From Martensiomyces pterosporus (lineage: Eukaryota > Kickxellomycota > Kickxellomycetes > Kickxellales > Kickxellaceae), in the NCBI GenBank assembly GCA_025201845.1, contig MU603992.1, positions 50,969 to 98,001 of the forward strand: a stretch of 47,033 nt of DNA. The letters run 5' to 3'. The translations under genes and the position numbers were made by a program. Position 1 is the first letter of the stretch. Each line of letters opens with the position of its first letter. Positions 19,891-32,300 of this stretch are shown here, piece by piece. The notes below the pieces were generated by a model. It made no database searches. It was not told the DNA's origin and was given only the letters and a program-made list of their open reading frames with translations.

Positions 19891-21035
19891 GCTGACAACG
19901 ATAAAGGGAATATGTGGTGTGTTGCTAATTAGCTGGCTGGTGAAGACCTGAAAAAAAAACGGCGATATGTGGATCACCAAGTAGGGCTTTTTATAGGCTT
20001 TTACAGATAGCTTCCAGCCGAATGCCATCGCTGCATGAAGTTTTTGCAGCGGCATAACTACTCATTCGCGTATGCCGGGGTGTATTTGTCCTTCCGATTA
20101 TTTCCAGCAGGTGACGTAGAGGCTGGTAACATTCATGTCCCCTTTAGCTATTTTTGCCTAGTGCCGAATAACCGCAAAGTATAATAATGAGCGGTGGTCA
20201 TCACCCCTCGCCTTGTGCGTATGGCGCAACCCCTACACACCATGTGAGCAATATCCACTTACAGGCGGAGGAGTGGGGATAAGCGGGGGGTGTTTCGTAT
20301 GCATTCCCTCAACCAAACGGCACTGAAAAGGCAAGGGAGGAGGAAAGGTGGGGGTGGCGCCAGTTGAGTGCCATCGGCATCATCGCCTAGGCACTTTGTA
20401 GGCGGACAGAAGGCGGGGGGCGTCATCTGCCGAAAGGGCATCATCCGATCACATCACACGCCGCGGGTAGGTGTTAGGATCGTCTGCCAAACTGGCGGAG
20501 CATGATGATTAATGGCGGTCACAGTATCACTCGCAATTGACAATGACCTTGAGCGTGATTCTTTTTTGGTAGATATTTTGCTTCATTGCACTGCGCACAG
20601 ACAATGTCTGCACTTGCTCAAAAGCACCATGCGGCATGCAGCACAAGAATTGACCAGGTGCTTTGGCTGAACGCGACATGCCTACTGCCACTGCTCTGCT
20701 GCTGTCAGTGGGAGGGGGACACGCTAGTTCTGAGGAATGCCCCATCCTATTTACTTCTCCTGGTTCCCTCGCTGCATTCACAACCACGTCCAGCTACTCG
20801 TCCTCTTCCCTCCCTTGTTCCTTACAGCCTTCGTTTGTTTATTCTTCACTCTGTACTTCTCTTTGCTCATTCATTCATTCATCCTCTGTGCCCGCAGGCT
20901 GCCTCGCTACCTCTCGTTCGTTGGAAAGCCTTGGCGCTATCGTGTGCTACTGCTCAGCACCATCCATTTTGTATATACTGTTACTGCTGTGGCCAGCCAC
21001 ACAAATACACATTTGCGTGCTACCAAGTTGAGCAG
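19891..21035. other. Divergent intergenic region between RING-H2 gene and member C
   Basis: The frame upstream of 21036 is open back to 20586, but it reads Cys/His/Leu-rich leader sequence with no signal peptide, so I treat it as 5' UTR. A TATATAC lies at 20972-20978. No other gene is seen. Confidence 0.5.
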
Positions 21036-21488
21036 ATGAGGCTTATTGCGCTTGTGTTTGCCATGCTGGCTGTCGCGCGAGTAGCGGGTGGCATATTCTA
21101 CATACCGACAACGTCAATAGACAACACACAGGCGTACTACGAAGAGCTCAGTCAGAACTGGGCCAGCGTTCGCAATGGGCTCGAAGAGCAGATTGAAAGC
21201 TACGGAAAGAATAAAAACTACGGCGTCTATGTGATAATGACCTCGATATATGGCGAGACACTGCCGACATCGTACGACGAAAGTTACGTCCACTCGCTGC
21301 TGAACAAGTTCCAGGACTTGGGTCCGCGAACCTGGAGTGATATGGAGCTGCAGAGTATATCGTCGACATACCAGATCGGGCACCAAACTGCCTATGTCAT
21401 TAGTGCAGCTACGCACACATCAAGTAGCTGCAGCTGGATGCTTGCTGCTGCAGCGGTTTCAGGAACTGCTTTGGCGCTGCTGATTTAA
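21036..21488 (+). CDS. Minimal secreted NW/YDxxY-domain protein without stalk (member C)
   Basis: The protein has 150 residues in one exon. The signal peptide is about 1-18 (ending VAGG). The family domain covers 28-95: EELSQNW (36-42), a Lys-rich loop, NYGVYVIMTSIYG (61-73) and LPTSYDESY (76-84), where Tyr replaces the usual Trp. A further 35 residues (LGPRTWSDMELQS onward) are not seen in the others. A short hydrophobic tail ends ALALLI. There is no Ser/Thr/Pro stalk, so if GPI-anchored it would sit close to the membrane. The function is unknown. The start ATG opens directly on the signal peptide, although C at -3 makes the context weak. Confidence 0.82.
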   Translation: MRLIALVFAMLAVARVAGGIFYIPTTSIDNTQAYYEELSQNWASVRNGLEEQIESYGKNKNYGVYVIMTSIYGETLPTSYDESYVHSLLNKFQDLGPRTWSDMELQSISSTYQIGHQTAYVISAATHTSSSCSWMLAAAAVSGTALALLI

Positions 21489-21889
21489 TTTCTCTTACCC
21501 GGGCTATGGCGACAGCACAGACACCTGTTTGGTGCAGTGTACCAGCGAGCTGCGTTGTTAGTGAACGGGGAGTGAAAGACAGCGATGCGTCAACAAAGGG
21601 CCTGCAAAGGCTCGCGCTGCACTGGGCGCGTGACGTGTGCGCAAAGAACAGCGGGAGAGCAGCATGGCAAGTGCAAACCGCCCAATGCTCGCACTGATGG
21701 AGGATTGTGCATGGCTTACGAGGGTAAGTGCCTCGCAACCGTCCCCCAGGCAGCAGCAGCAGCAGCAGCAGCTATTTAACAACCGTCACAATTCGCGCGC
21801 TTGCCTTTTCCCTCTTCATCTTTCTTTTTCTCAAAAGAATACTTTATTCATCCACTCTCCCGTAGTCCCGCTCCCAGGATCTATCCGCA
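21489..21889. other. Intergenic between two co-directional surface-protein genes
   Basis: It holds a CAG run of about seven units at 21751-21771, a TATTTAAC element directly after it at 21773-21780 (110 bp before the next ATG), and a pyrimidine-rich leader. No gene is seen. Confidence 0.6.
21773..21780 (+). promoter_or_regulatory. TATA-like element of the gene at 21890
   Basis: TATTTAAC abuts a CAG microsatellite on its 5' side and lies 110 bp before the start codon, like the element at 39938 before the gene at 40042. Confidence 0.45.
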
Positions 21890-22561
21890 ATGAAGCTCAC
21901 CGCCGCTCTCGTTACACTCGCTGCAACCGCCGCTTCTGTCTCGGCTGCTGGCGCTGACCAGGTCAACTTCTCGGCCATCCTTGCCATTCTGCCCCCGGAC
22001 CTCGCCTCTGCCCTGAACTATCTCCCCTCAGGCTACCTCAACAGCCTCATCGCTGGCGGGACTTTCCCTACAGACATCAACTCCATCCTCGCTGTGGCTA
22101 CTGGCATCCCATCCAGCCAGGTGGCTGCTCTCTCCAGCGAGTACGTCCAGCTCCTCTCGGGTCTCGGTGGCCAGGCCCCGCAGCCCACTGCCACTCCCCA
22201 GAGCTCTCCTGCTAAGGCCACTGGCTCTACCACTGCTCCTGTCTCGGCCTCGCCAACCGCCACCGGCTCTGCCTCTGCATCTGGCAGCGCCTCTGCCACC
22301 GGGTCTGCACCTGCCACCGGGTCTGCACCTGCCACCGGGTCTGCACCTGCCACTGGCTCTGCATCTGCCACTGGCTCTGCACCTGCCACTGGCTCTGCAC
22401 CTGCCACTGGCTCTGCACCTGCCACTGGCTCTGCACCTGCCACTGGCTCTGCACCTGCCACCGGCTCTGCCCCTGCCGCGACGAGCAAGAACGCTGCTGC
22501 TGCTGTTGCTGGTGGCTCGTTCGCCGTTGCTGCTGCTATTGCCGCTGCCGCCTTGTTCTAA
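21890..22561 (+). CDS. Secreted GPI-type protein with SAPATG hexapeptide repeats
   Basis: The protein has 223 residues in one exon as assembled. A signal peptide covers 1-19 (ending VSA). Residues 22-95 form a compact hydrophobic/helical domain (LPPDLASALNYLPSGYLNS, then SSQVAALSSEYVQLLSGLGG) that differs from the NW family. From about 127 a hexapeptide array follows, mostly Ser-Ala-Pro-Ala-Thr-Gly with Ser-Ala-Ser-Ala variants, then an Ala-rich hydrophobic tail ending AAALF, consistent with GPI attachment. The array is the likely cause of the assembly gap that begins two bases after the stop, so the copy number and even the exact 3' end should be treated as provisional. The start has G at -3. 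Confidence 0.8.
   Translation: MKLTAALVTLAATAASVSAAGADQVNFSAILAILPPDLASALNYLPSGYLNSLIAGGTFPTDINSILAVATGIPSSQVAALSSEYVQLLSGLGGQAPQPTATPQSSPAKATGSTTAPVSASPTATGSASASGSASATGSAPATGSAPATGSAPATGSASATGSAPATGSAPATGSAPATGSAPATGSAPATGSAPAATSKNAAAAVAGGSFAVAAAIAAAALF
22268..22477 (+). repeat. 18-bp minisatellite encoding SAPATG
   Basis: About a dozen tandem 18-bp units (TCTGCACCTGCCACTGGC and near variants) in the coding region. Two variants, ACC and ACT for Thr, are grouped in blocks, a sign of local unit duplication. Confidence 0.9.
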
Positions 22562-22562
22562 G

Positions 22563-22682
22563 NNNNNNNNNNNNNNNNNNNNNNNNNNNNNNNNNNNNNN
22601 NNNNNNNNNNNNNNNNNNNNNNNNNNNNNNNNNNNNNNNNNNNNNNNNNNNNNNNNNNNNNNNNNNNNNNNNNNNNNNNNNN
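22563..22682. other. Assembly gap (120 N)
   Basis: A run of 120 undetermined bases. The 151 bases ending at the left edge (22412-22562) are identical to the 151 bases starting at the right edge (22683-22833), so the gap probably marks two contigs that should overlap, or an uncertain number of repeat units. Confidence 0.99.
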
Positions 22683-22833
22683 TCTGCACCTGCCACTGGC
22701 TCTGCACCTGCCACTGGCTCTGCACCTGCCACCGGCTCTGCCCCTGCCGCGACGAGCAAGAACGCTGCTGCTGCTGTTGCTGGTGGCTCGTTCGCCGTTG
22801 CTGCTGCTATTGCCGCTGCCGCCTTGTTCTAAG
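22683..22833 (+). repeat. Duplicate 3' end of the gene at 21890, probable assembly artefact
   Basis: A perfect copy of 22412-22562: the last SAPATG units, the Ala-rich tail, the stop codon (22830-22832) and one more base. What follows (CATCG onward) is the only downstream flank available. I do not annotate it as a second gene, since no independent start or unique sequence supports one. Confidence 0.85.
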
Positions 22834-23386
22834 CATCGTCTGTTAGTTGCCTTGGCGTGTTTGTTATTCAGGTTTTTTTTCTCGTTGTTTTCAGTTTGAA
22901 CTCGCTCGTGCCATCCAACCACATCTTCCCTGCCGAGAATAATACAGGGCTGCAGCCTGCTTGTCTTGCCCACACAATGGCGCCAGAAGCAAAACAAGAA
23001 GCAGCCGTAAACAAATTGTGCTGCTCCCATTGCTGCAACCAAACTCTCGCCATAAATGACGCGCCGCTGCATTTCGCGATATCGCAGCCAGCCGCCGCAG
23101 CTCGCGGCTCACACGGTTTCTGTTGCCAGGGCAGGTCATGGGGAGCCGAGCTGGACTGCCACCAGCCAAAAAACAAACTCAGACAGCACGCAGCAGCTTT
23201 GGCACCGCTTGTGCGCATAAAAGACCAGCAGGCAATTCGGCTTCTCTCTCATCCTACAACTTCTATTTACTTGCATTCTGCAGCCAACAAAAAACAAAAA
23301 AAACACGGCCCCTTTTAAACTCATCCCAAGCAACTCGCAAAATACAGATACACGAAAGGAGGCCACTTTCACTCAATTTCGAATCA
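22834..23386. other. Spacer between the SAPATG gene and the dynein gene
   Basis: It contains the 3' UTR of the upstream gene (T-rich near 22874) and the dynein leader, A-rich near 23290-23300. The dynein frame is open upstream to 23123 but lacks protein character there. No gene is seen. Confidence 0.6.
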
Positions 23387-26300
23387 ATGGAGGACACCGA
23401 CGGCGCTGCTGTGCCGCCTAGTCCTGACGGTGAGCAGAGCCCAGTTTACTGCGACCCAAACATTGTCAAGCAGTATCTCCTCAACCTGGTTCCCGTGCTT
23501 CTTGGCGGAGGCGACGACGGCGACGACGAGTTTGAGGCTGTCAAGGCAATGTTCTCGTTCCCCGACTCCAGCGCAAAGTGCAAGTCATTTGCCAACGATG
23601 CAAGCATTCCCGTGCTCTATGTCATCAAGGAGACCGAGGGCGACTCCGATGCTGGTGCAGGCGGCGATGGCGGCGATGATCTGGCTGGCTACTCGTTTTC
23701 CACGTCGACCTATACTCTGGCCTACGAGCTCTCATGGAGGCCCACGCATGCTGGCAGCGTGGCGCTTATCAAGCGCAGCGCAACGCTTGACCCATCGCTG
23801 CCGCTGTCAAGGCAGGTCCAGGTCATGAATTTGCCTGGCCCGGCATCCAGTGGCTCAGGCGCCTCGGCCCCCGCAGGTGGCGCAGGCGAGGGCGTGGCAG
23901 GGGGTGCTGGCGGCGAAGGATCGCCTGGGAAGGAGCGTGCTGTGGCAGCAGGCGGAGTCAACCCATACGAGACTCTGCATGCGTATATCCGCTTCGCCGT
24001 GTCGCCCTATTTCAACGCGTACGTGGCTGCCAAGGAGAAGGCCGAGCAGCAGTCGAACCAGGGTGCCGAGGGCGGCACCTTCCGCGACGAAAAGGACTCG
24101 CAGCCGGGGATCCCAATGGCCAAAAAGAAGCTTGCTGAGCTCGAGCTGTCGCTGCTTCACCTGCAGCAGAACATGGATATCCCCGACGTCGTGCTCAACA
24201 TCCACCCCGTCATTCTGCGCACTGTTGAGGAGTGCCGCAGACAGGGCGTGCGCACCACTGTTGATGCAGTTGACCCCGCGCTGCTCTCAGACTCGAGCTT
24301 CCTCAACCACCTGCAGGGCGACGTCAACGGGTGGATCAAGGAGATCCAAAAGGTCACCAAGCTCGACCGCGACCCAGCGTCGGGCACCACCAGCCAGGAG
24401 ATCAACTTCTGGGTGTCCATGGAGCGCGCCCTGGAGCGCATCGAGGAGCAGCTGCAGAGCGAGGAGATCGTGCTCACTATGGATGTGCTCAAGGCAGCCA
24501 AGCGCTTCCACGCAACGGTCTCTTTCCGCACGGACACTGGCCTGAAGGAGGCTGCCGAGCGCGTTACGCGCTACAACGTGCTGATGAAGGACTTCCCGAT
24601 CAACGAGCTCCTGTCGGCTACTGATGTCGGGCGCATCAGCTCTGCTCTTGAGCAGATCTTTGCTCACATCAACAAGAAGCTGAAGCTCACTCCATACCCT
24701 GTGCGCCGTGCACTGCCGCTTGTCGAGGCCATCTCGCGCGACTTTAACGACCAGCTGATCAAGGTGCTGAGCCACGTGCGCCTCATGTACATGGACTATC
24801 CGGACTTTGAGCGCCTGTTCGGTGAGACGCAGGGTGCCTTTGACACCTGGGAGAGCCAGGTCAAGGAGTTTGCCAACCTTGCGCGCGACATCACGCGCAA
24901 GCGCAGCGAAAAGTTCATCCCCATCAAGATCCGCGCTGCCCACGCGGCGCTGCAGGAGCGCTTCACCTTTGTCCGCCAGTTCCGCCAGCAGCACGAGCAG
25001 CTCCAGCAGACGATTGTCAAGGTCATGGGTGCCAGCCAGTCGACCCTGGACTCTGGCAGCAGCGTCGGCGATGCCACGGCGATTGAGGAGATCCGCACCG
25101 CCTACGACATTGTCAAGATCGTCGACATTCTTGACGTGACGCCTGAGGGCACCGAGCTGTGGGAGCGTGCCGAGACCAGCTACAACGAGCGCGTTGCCCG
25201 TGTCGAGAACCAGATCATCGTGCGCCTCCGCGACCGCCTGGCGACGGCTCGCAACGCATCCGAGATGTTCCGCGTGTTCTCAAAGTTCAACGCCCTGTTT
25301 GTTCGGCCCAAGATCCGCGGCGCCATCCAGGAGTACCAGACGCAGCTCATCAACTCGGTCAAGGACGATATCCTGCGCCTGCACGACACCTTCAAGAAGC
25401 ACTACCACCGCTCGGAGGCCTATACGATGTCCCAGCTCCGCGATGTGCCGCCTGTCTCTGGCGCCATCATCTGGATCCGCCAGATCGAGCACCAGCTGAA
25501 CATGTACATGAGCCGCGTGGAGGACGTTTTGGGCCGTGGCTGGGAGCTTTACGCTGAGGGCCAGCACCTGCAAGCCGACTCGGCTAGCTTCCGCCGCAAG
25601 CTCGACACGCGCCCGCTCTACGACGCGTGGTTTTCCGAGATCAGCCGCCGCGACCTGACTGTTTCTGGCCGCGTGTTCCTGGTCACCCGCCACCGGGCAT
25701 CCGGCAATGCGTTCCAGCTCAACATCAGCTTTGACGCCCAGCTGATCACGCTGTTCAAGGAGGTGCGTGAGCTGCTCTGGCTTGGGTTCCAGGTGCCGCA
25801 TACACTGGTCAACATGGCGCGCGATGGAAAGCGCGTTTACCCGTTCGCCGTCAGCCTCATGGAGACCACCAAGATCTACCGCCAAACCACGCACCGCCTC
25901 CAGCAGCACCCAGGCATAATCTCTCTGGCTGCCGGATACCGCCGCGACGTCATGCTTTGCATCAAGAAGGGAATGGGGCTCAAGTGGCAGTACTTTGTCA
26001 CCTCTGCTGGCCTGTACTCCGCCAGGGGAAGCCTGGGACCAGCCGACTCTCACGAGAACCGCAACGCATCGTTTGTGCGCGAGTTTGCCGGCGTCGTCTC
26101 GCTGTACCAGGAGAAGGTGGATGCGCTGATTTCGCTGAACGACGAGATCAATGCTGCTGTGCGCGAGCTTGCGGCTTGCTCGTACGCTGAGGAGAGGTTC
26201 CGCGAGATCCTCGACCGCATCCAGTCCCTGATTGACCGCCTTAACCTCGACAACTATGCCAACCTGGAGCGCTGGGTCGGCGAGCTGGATGCGCGTCTCG

Positions 26301-29300
26301 AGCAGGTTCTTACCAGCCGCCTGTCCCACGCTATCCACGCGTGGATCAAGGAGTTCAAGCGCGCCCCTGCTGAGGGCAGCGAGGCTGACGACGATACCAG
26401 CGGCGGTGTGCGCGATGAGACCAAGATTGCTCGCCGCCTGCAGCGCAGCCTCGGCGTCGATGGCAGGGCTAGCGGGTCTGCTAGCGCCAAGGCTGCTGAC
26501 GGTGGCCAGGGTGGCGAGGAGGTCACCCCTCAGCTGCGCACGCTTGTCCATGAGCTGCGCATCAAGAACCAGATCATGTACCTTGACCCGCCGCTGGAGA
26601 ATGCGCGTGCCTCGTGGATCCAGCAGCTCCACTCGTGGCTCGCAGCAGTTTGCCAGCAGCGCCGCCCTCAGGCCACACGCTACGAGGTTGTGGCCAATGC
26701 CGACGACGATCTTGAGTACGACAACCTGACGCTGGAGTACGACCCTGGCAACCGCATCGCCCCAGCCTCTGCAGCTAGCACAGGCTCCTCCAGCGCCCGC
26801 TCCTACAAGGATCTTCTCTCGCGTCTGCCCAACAACAGCCTGTACGAGGCGTACAGCTCGATCGAGGCCATGTCCAAGCAGGCTGCGTCGTACGTGCAGA
26901 TCTGGCTGCAGTACCAGGCTCTGTGGGACCTGCAGGTCGACCATGTGCTGAAGTTCCTGGGCGACGACCTGACCCGCTGGCAGTCGATGCTGCTCGAGAT
27001 CAAGCGTGCCCGCTCGACGTTTGACAACTCGGAGACTGCAAAGTACATCGGCGCGCATTGTATTGTCGACTACGAGCAGGTCCAGAGCAAGGTCAACGCC
27101 AAGTACGACAACTGGCAGCGCGAGATCCTCAACAAGTTCGGCCAGCAGCTTGGCCAGTCGATGCGCGACACGTGCCAGGCCATCTCGAGCGCCCGCCACG
27201 AGCTCGAGTCCCACTCTGCAGAGTCGAGCACCACCAGCGAGGTTGTCACGTTCATCACCTTTATCCAGGAGCTCAAGCGCAGGTGCCCTGCATGGAAGCG
27301 CGATGTCGAAGAGGTGTTCCGCGGTGGCCAGCGTGTTTTGGAGAAGCAGCGGTACCAGTTCCCGTCCGACTGGCTTTACCTCGACCAGGTCGAAGGCGAG
27401 TGGAGCTCGTTCAACGAGATCCTCAAGCGCAAGAACAACGTCATCCAGGAGCAGCTGCCTAACCTGCAGATGAAGATCATTGCTGAGGACAGGGCTGTGG
27501 ATGCCCGCATTGGCGCGCTGTGCGCTGACTGGGAGAAGGGCAAGCCCGTCCAGGGGTCGCTCAAGCCTGATATTGCCACCAACACGCTCAACGTGTTCCA
27601 CCAGAAGATCACGCGCTCGGTCGAGGAGTATGAGCAGGTGTGCCGCGCAAAGGAGGCGCTCGATATGGAGATTACGCGCGACGAGCGCCTGACGCCTGTT
27701 CTGGAGGAGGTGAACGACCTGAAGGGCGTCTGGGCTGCGCTGTCGGGCATCTGGAAGGAGGTCGACGAGCTGCGCGAAACGCCGTGGGTCAGCGTTGTTG
27801 TGCGCAAGGTTCGCCAGCAGCTCGACAGACAGCTCTCCGAGTCCAAGCAGCTGCCCAACCGCATGCGCCAGTACGCGGCCTTTGAGTACATGCAAAAGAC
27901 GCTGCGCAGCCTGCTCAAGGCGAACATCGTCGTCTCCGACCTCAAGTCGGATGCGCTGCGCGATCGCCATTGGCGCCAGCTGTTCAAGGCGCTGCGCGTG
28001 TCGACCACCATGTCTGACCTGACTCTGGGAGACGTGTGGGACTTTGACATTGTCCGCAACGAGTCCACCATCCGCGACATCATCACTGTTGCTCAGGGCG
28101 AGATGGCGCTGGAGGAGTTCTTGGGCCAGATCCGCGAGACCTGGACCGGGTATGTGCTCGAGCTTATTCCGTACCAGAGCAAGTGCCGCCTGATCAAGGG
28201 GTGGGACGACCTGTTTGCCAAGTGCTCCGAGCAGCTCAGCGCGCTCACTGCAATGAAGGCGTCGCCCTACTACAAGGTGTTTGAGGAGGAGGCGAACTCG
28301 TGGGAGGACAAGCTCAACCGCATCCACCTCCTGTTTGATGTCTGGGTTGATGTGCAGCGGCAGTGGGTCTACCTTGAGGGCATCTTCTCCGGCTCGGCTG
28401 ACATCAAGCACATGCTGCCTGTCGAGTCGTCGCGCTTCCAGAACATCAACACGGAGTTCCTGGCTGTGATGAAGCGCGTTTACAAGAGCCCCTTTGTGCT
28501 CGATGTGCTGAATCTCCCGAACATCCAGCGCAGCCTCGAGCGCCTTGCGGACCTGCTGAGCAAGATCCAGAAGGCGCTTGGTGACTACCTGGAGCGCGAG
28601 CGTGCGTCGTTCCCCCGCTTCTACTTTGTTGGTGACGAGGACTTGCTTGAAATCATCGGCAACGCCAAGGACGTGCCACGCATCCAGAAGCATCTGCGCA
28701 AAATGTTTGCCGGTCTCGCCTATATCCAGATCTCCGACGACAACCAGAGCATCCTGGGCATGTCCAGCCGTGAGGGCGAGCGCGTCGTCTTCCGCCAGCC
28801 AATCCTTCTCAGCCAGTTCCCCAAGATCAACGACTGGCTGGCTGCTATCGAGCGCGAGATGCGCATGACGCTGGCCGACCTGCTCGGCAAGGCTATCGCG
28901 CAGCTTGGCGCTGTTGCTGATGGAAGCGGCGCTTTGGATGCAGCCAAGTTTAGGTCGTGGATCAGCGATGTCCCCACGCAGCTTGTTGTGTTGGCCAAGC
29001 AGGTGATGTGGACGAGGAGCGTGGACGAGGCTTTGGCTTGTGGTGGAGGCGCTCTGCCTGCTGTGCTTGCGGGCATCGAGAGCGAGCTCCAGGTGCTTGC
29101 GGATGCTGTGCTTGAGGACTTGGAGCCGCTCATGCGCAAGAAGAGCGAGCATCTGATCACTGAGCTGGTCCACCAGCGCGACGTTGTGCGCCTCCTCATC
29201 GACTCTGGCGCGTCAACCGACCAGGACTTCTCGTGGCTCTCGCAGATGCGGTTCTGCTACGCCAGCCAGCCTCAGGACCCGCTTGGCTGCCTGATCGTGC

Positions 29301-32300
29301 GCATGGCCGATGCTCAGTTCCGCTATGGGTTCGAGTACCTGGGTGTTCAGGAGAGGCTGGTGCAGACGCCGCTTACGGACAGATGCTACCTGACGCTGAC
29401 CCAGGCGCTGGAGCGCCGCTTGGGTGGCTCTCCATTCGGCCCTGCTGGGACAGGAAAGACAGAGTCCGTCAAGGCGCTGGCCACGCAGCTCGGCCGCTTC
29501 GCGCTGGTGTTCTGCTGCGACGAGAACTTTGACTTCCAGGCGATGGGGCGCATTTTCGTCGGCCTGTGCCAGGTTGGCGCTTGGGGTGTTTTTGACGAGT
29601 TCAACCGGCTTGACGAGCGCATTCTGTCTGCCGTGTCGCAGCAGATCCAGACAATCCAGCTCGGCCTGCGCAAGGCGTACGAGAGCGGCGGCGCCAGCAC
29701 TCAAACTGAGATCGAGCTGCTTGACCACAAGGTCCGCCTCCACTCCGACACGGGCATCTTCATCACGATGAATCCTGGCTATGCTGGCCGCTCGAACCTG
29801 CCCGACAACCTGAAGAAGCTGTTCCGCTCGTTCGCCATGACCAAGCCCGACCGCGACCTCATTGCTCAGGTCATGCTGTACTCGCAGGGATTCCGCATGG
29901 CCGAGCTGCTTGCCAGCAAGGTCGTGCCCCTGTTCAACCTGTGCGCCGAGCAGCTCTCTCAGCAGCCGCACTACGACTTTGGCCTGCGCGCGCTGAAGAG
30001 TGTGCTTGTGTCTGCCGGCAACCTGAAGCGCGACAGGCTCCAGAGCGCGTCGTCTGCCGGCGGAGACTCCAGCTCTCCCGACGAGCAGGGGCTCTTGATC
30101 CAGAGCATTCGTGAGACCGTGGTCCCCAAGCTTGTTGCGCAGGACATCCACCTCCTGTCGAGTCTTCTTGAGGACGTGTTCCCTGGCGTCGAGTACACGC
30201 CTGCCAACATCTCGCGTCTTCGCGATGCCATCCTTGACGTGTGCAAGCAGCGCAACTGGATCCCTGGCGATCGCTGGATGGACAAGGTCATCCAGCTGTA
30301 CCAGATCCAGGCCATCCACCACGGCCTGATGATGGTCGGTGCGTCGGGCAGCGGCAAGACGTCTGCGTGGCAGGTGCTGCTCGCCGCGCTTGAGCGCTTT
30401 GAGGGCGTGGAGGGCGTCAGCCACGTCATTGACCCAAAGTCGGTGACCAAGGATGATCTGTACGGCACACTGGATGGGACCACGCGCGAGTGGAAGGACG
30501 GCCTGTTTACCCACCTGCTCCGCAAGATCGTCGACAACGTGCGTGGGGAGAGCACCAAGCGCCACTGGATCATATTCGATGGCGATGTCGACCCCGAGTG
30601 GGTGGAGAACCTCAACTCTGTGCTCGACGACAACAAGCTGCTTACCTTGCCCAACGGCGAGCGTCTTGCGCTGCCGCCGAATGTGCGTGTGATGTTTGAG
30701 GTCGAGACCCTGCGCTACGCAACGCTGGCTACAGTCTCTCGCTGCGGCATGGTGTGGTTCAGCGACGACACGGTGAGCTTTGACATGGCCATGCAGAACT
30801 ACGTCCGGACTCTGCAGACGGTCGCGCTTGATGAGAGCGAGGAAAGCGCTGGAGCCCTCGCTCTACGTGCACTGGCCGGCGCTGGCAGCGGGGATGGCAA
30901 GGATGGCTCCGACGACGCTGCTCAGAGCCCAGCCTTGCGTGTGCAGGCAGCTGCGGCTGCCGTGTTTGAGCCGTACTTTGCCAGCGACGGCCTGGTTGAG
31001 CGGTCGTTGGCGTTTGCAAGCAGCCTTGAGCATGTCATGGACTTTACTCGGTCGCGCGTTCTCAGCACGCTGTTCACTCTGCTGAACAAGGCGGTTGTGA
31101 CTGTGGTCGAGTACAACAGCCAGCACTCGGACTTCCCGCTGTCGCCCGACATTGTCGAGTCGTACCTGTCCAGGCGCCTTGTGGTTGCAATCGTGTGGAG
31201 CTTCACTGGCGACGCCACGCTGGCTGCTCGCAAGTCAATGTCCGACTTTGTTCGCGGCGTCACCACGATCGACCTCCCTGCGCTGACCGGCGAGGCTGGC
31301 GACGAGTCCGTCATTGACTACGATGTGGTGCTGCGCAACGGGCAGGCCGAGTGGCAGTCCTGGGCTAGCCGCGTGCCCGCCATGGACATTGAGACCCACC
31401 GCGTCACCGACTCCAGCCTGGTTGTGCCCACCACAGACACGCTGCGCCATGAAGATGTGCTCTACGCATGGCTGTCCGAGCACAAGCCGCTTGTTCTCTG
31501 CGGTCCCCCCGGGTCCGGCAAGACGATGACGCTGCTCTCTGCGCTTCGCAACCTGCCTGACCTCGAGGTTGCTGCACTCAACTTCTCGTCGGCCACCACG
31601 CCGGAGCTCATTCTCAAGACGTTTGAGCAGTACTGCGAGTACCGCAAGACGCCGAGCGGCGTCGTGCTTGCTCCAGCAGCAATCGGCCGCTGGCTTGTGG
31701 TGTTCTGCGACGAGATCAACCTCCCAGCGCCTGACCGCTATGGCACGCAGCGCGTCATCTCGTTCCTGCGCGAGCTTATTGAGCGTGGCGGGTTCTGGAG
31801 AGCGTCGGAGCACCAGTGGGTCACCCTGGAGCGCGTCCAGTTTGTGGGTGCGTGCAACCCGCCCACCGACCCTGGCCGTGTGCCGCTGTCGCACCGCTTC
31901 CTCCGCCATGCCCCCCTGGTTATGGTCGACTACCCCGGCGAGCACTCGCTCCACCAGATCTACGGCGTGTTTGCGCGCGCCATGCTCAAGGTCCAGCCCC
32001 AGCTGCGCGCATACGCCGACCCGCTGACGCGCGCGATGGTCGACGTGTACCTGTCGTCGCAGCGCCGGTTCACGCCGGACCAGCAGGCCCACTACGTCTA
32101 CTCGCCGCGCGAGCTTACGCGCTGGACGCGCGGCATATTCGAGGCTATCCAGCCGCTGGAGACGCTGAGCGTGGAGGGCCTTGTGCGCCTGTGGGCCCAC
32201 GAGGGCCTGCGCTTGTTCCAGGACCGGCTTGTCGACGCCAGCGAGCGCCGCTGGACCGATGACAAGATCGACGACGTTGCTCGCCTGCACTTCCCAACGA

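Noticed and set aside
20586..21035. N-terminal extension of member C in the same frame
   Set aside because: The added 150 residues are Cys/Leu/His-rich, bury the signal peptide and read through leader-like CT-rich DNA.
22683..22832. A second surface-protein gene after the gap
   Set aside because: It is a base-perfect copy of the end of the first gene with no start or unique sequence, best explained by unmerged contigs.
25280..29173. Minus-strand open frame of 1297 codons inside the dynein gene
   Set aside because: It is a shadow of the biased codon use on the plus strand. It is rich in Leu, Arg, His and Gln with no domain, and the plus-strand dynein reading is certain. The same applies to the long antisense frames at 31235-33559 and 34337-36220.
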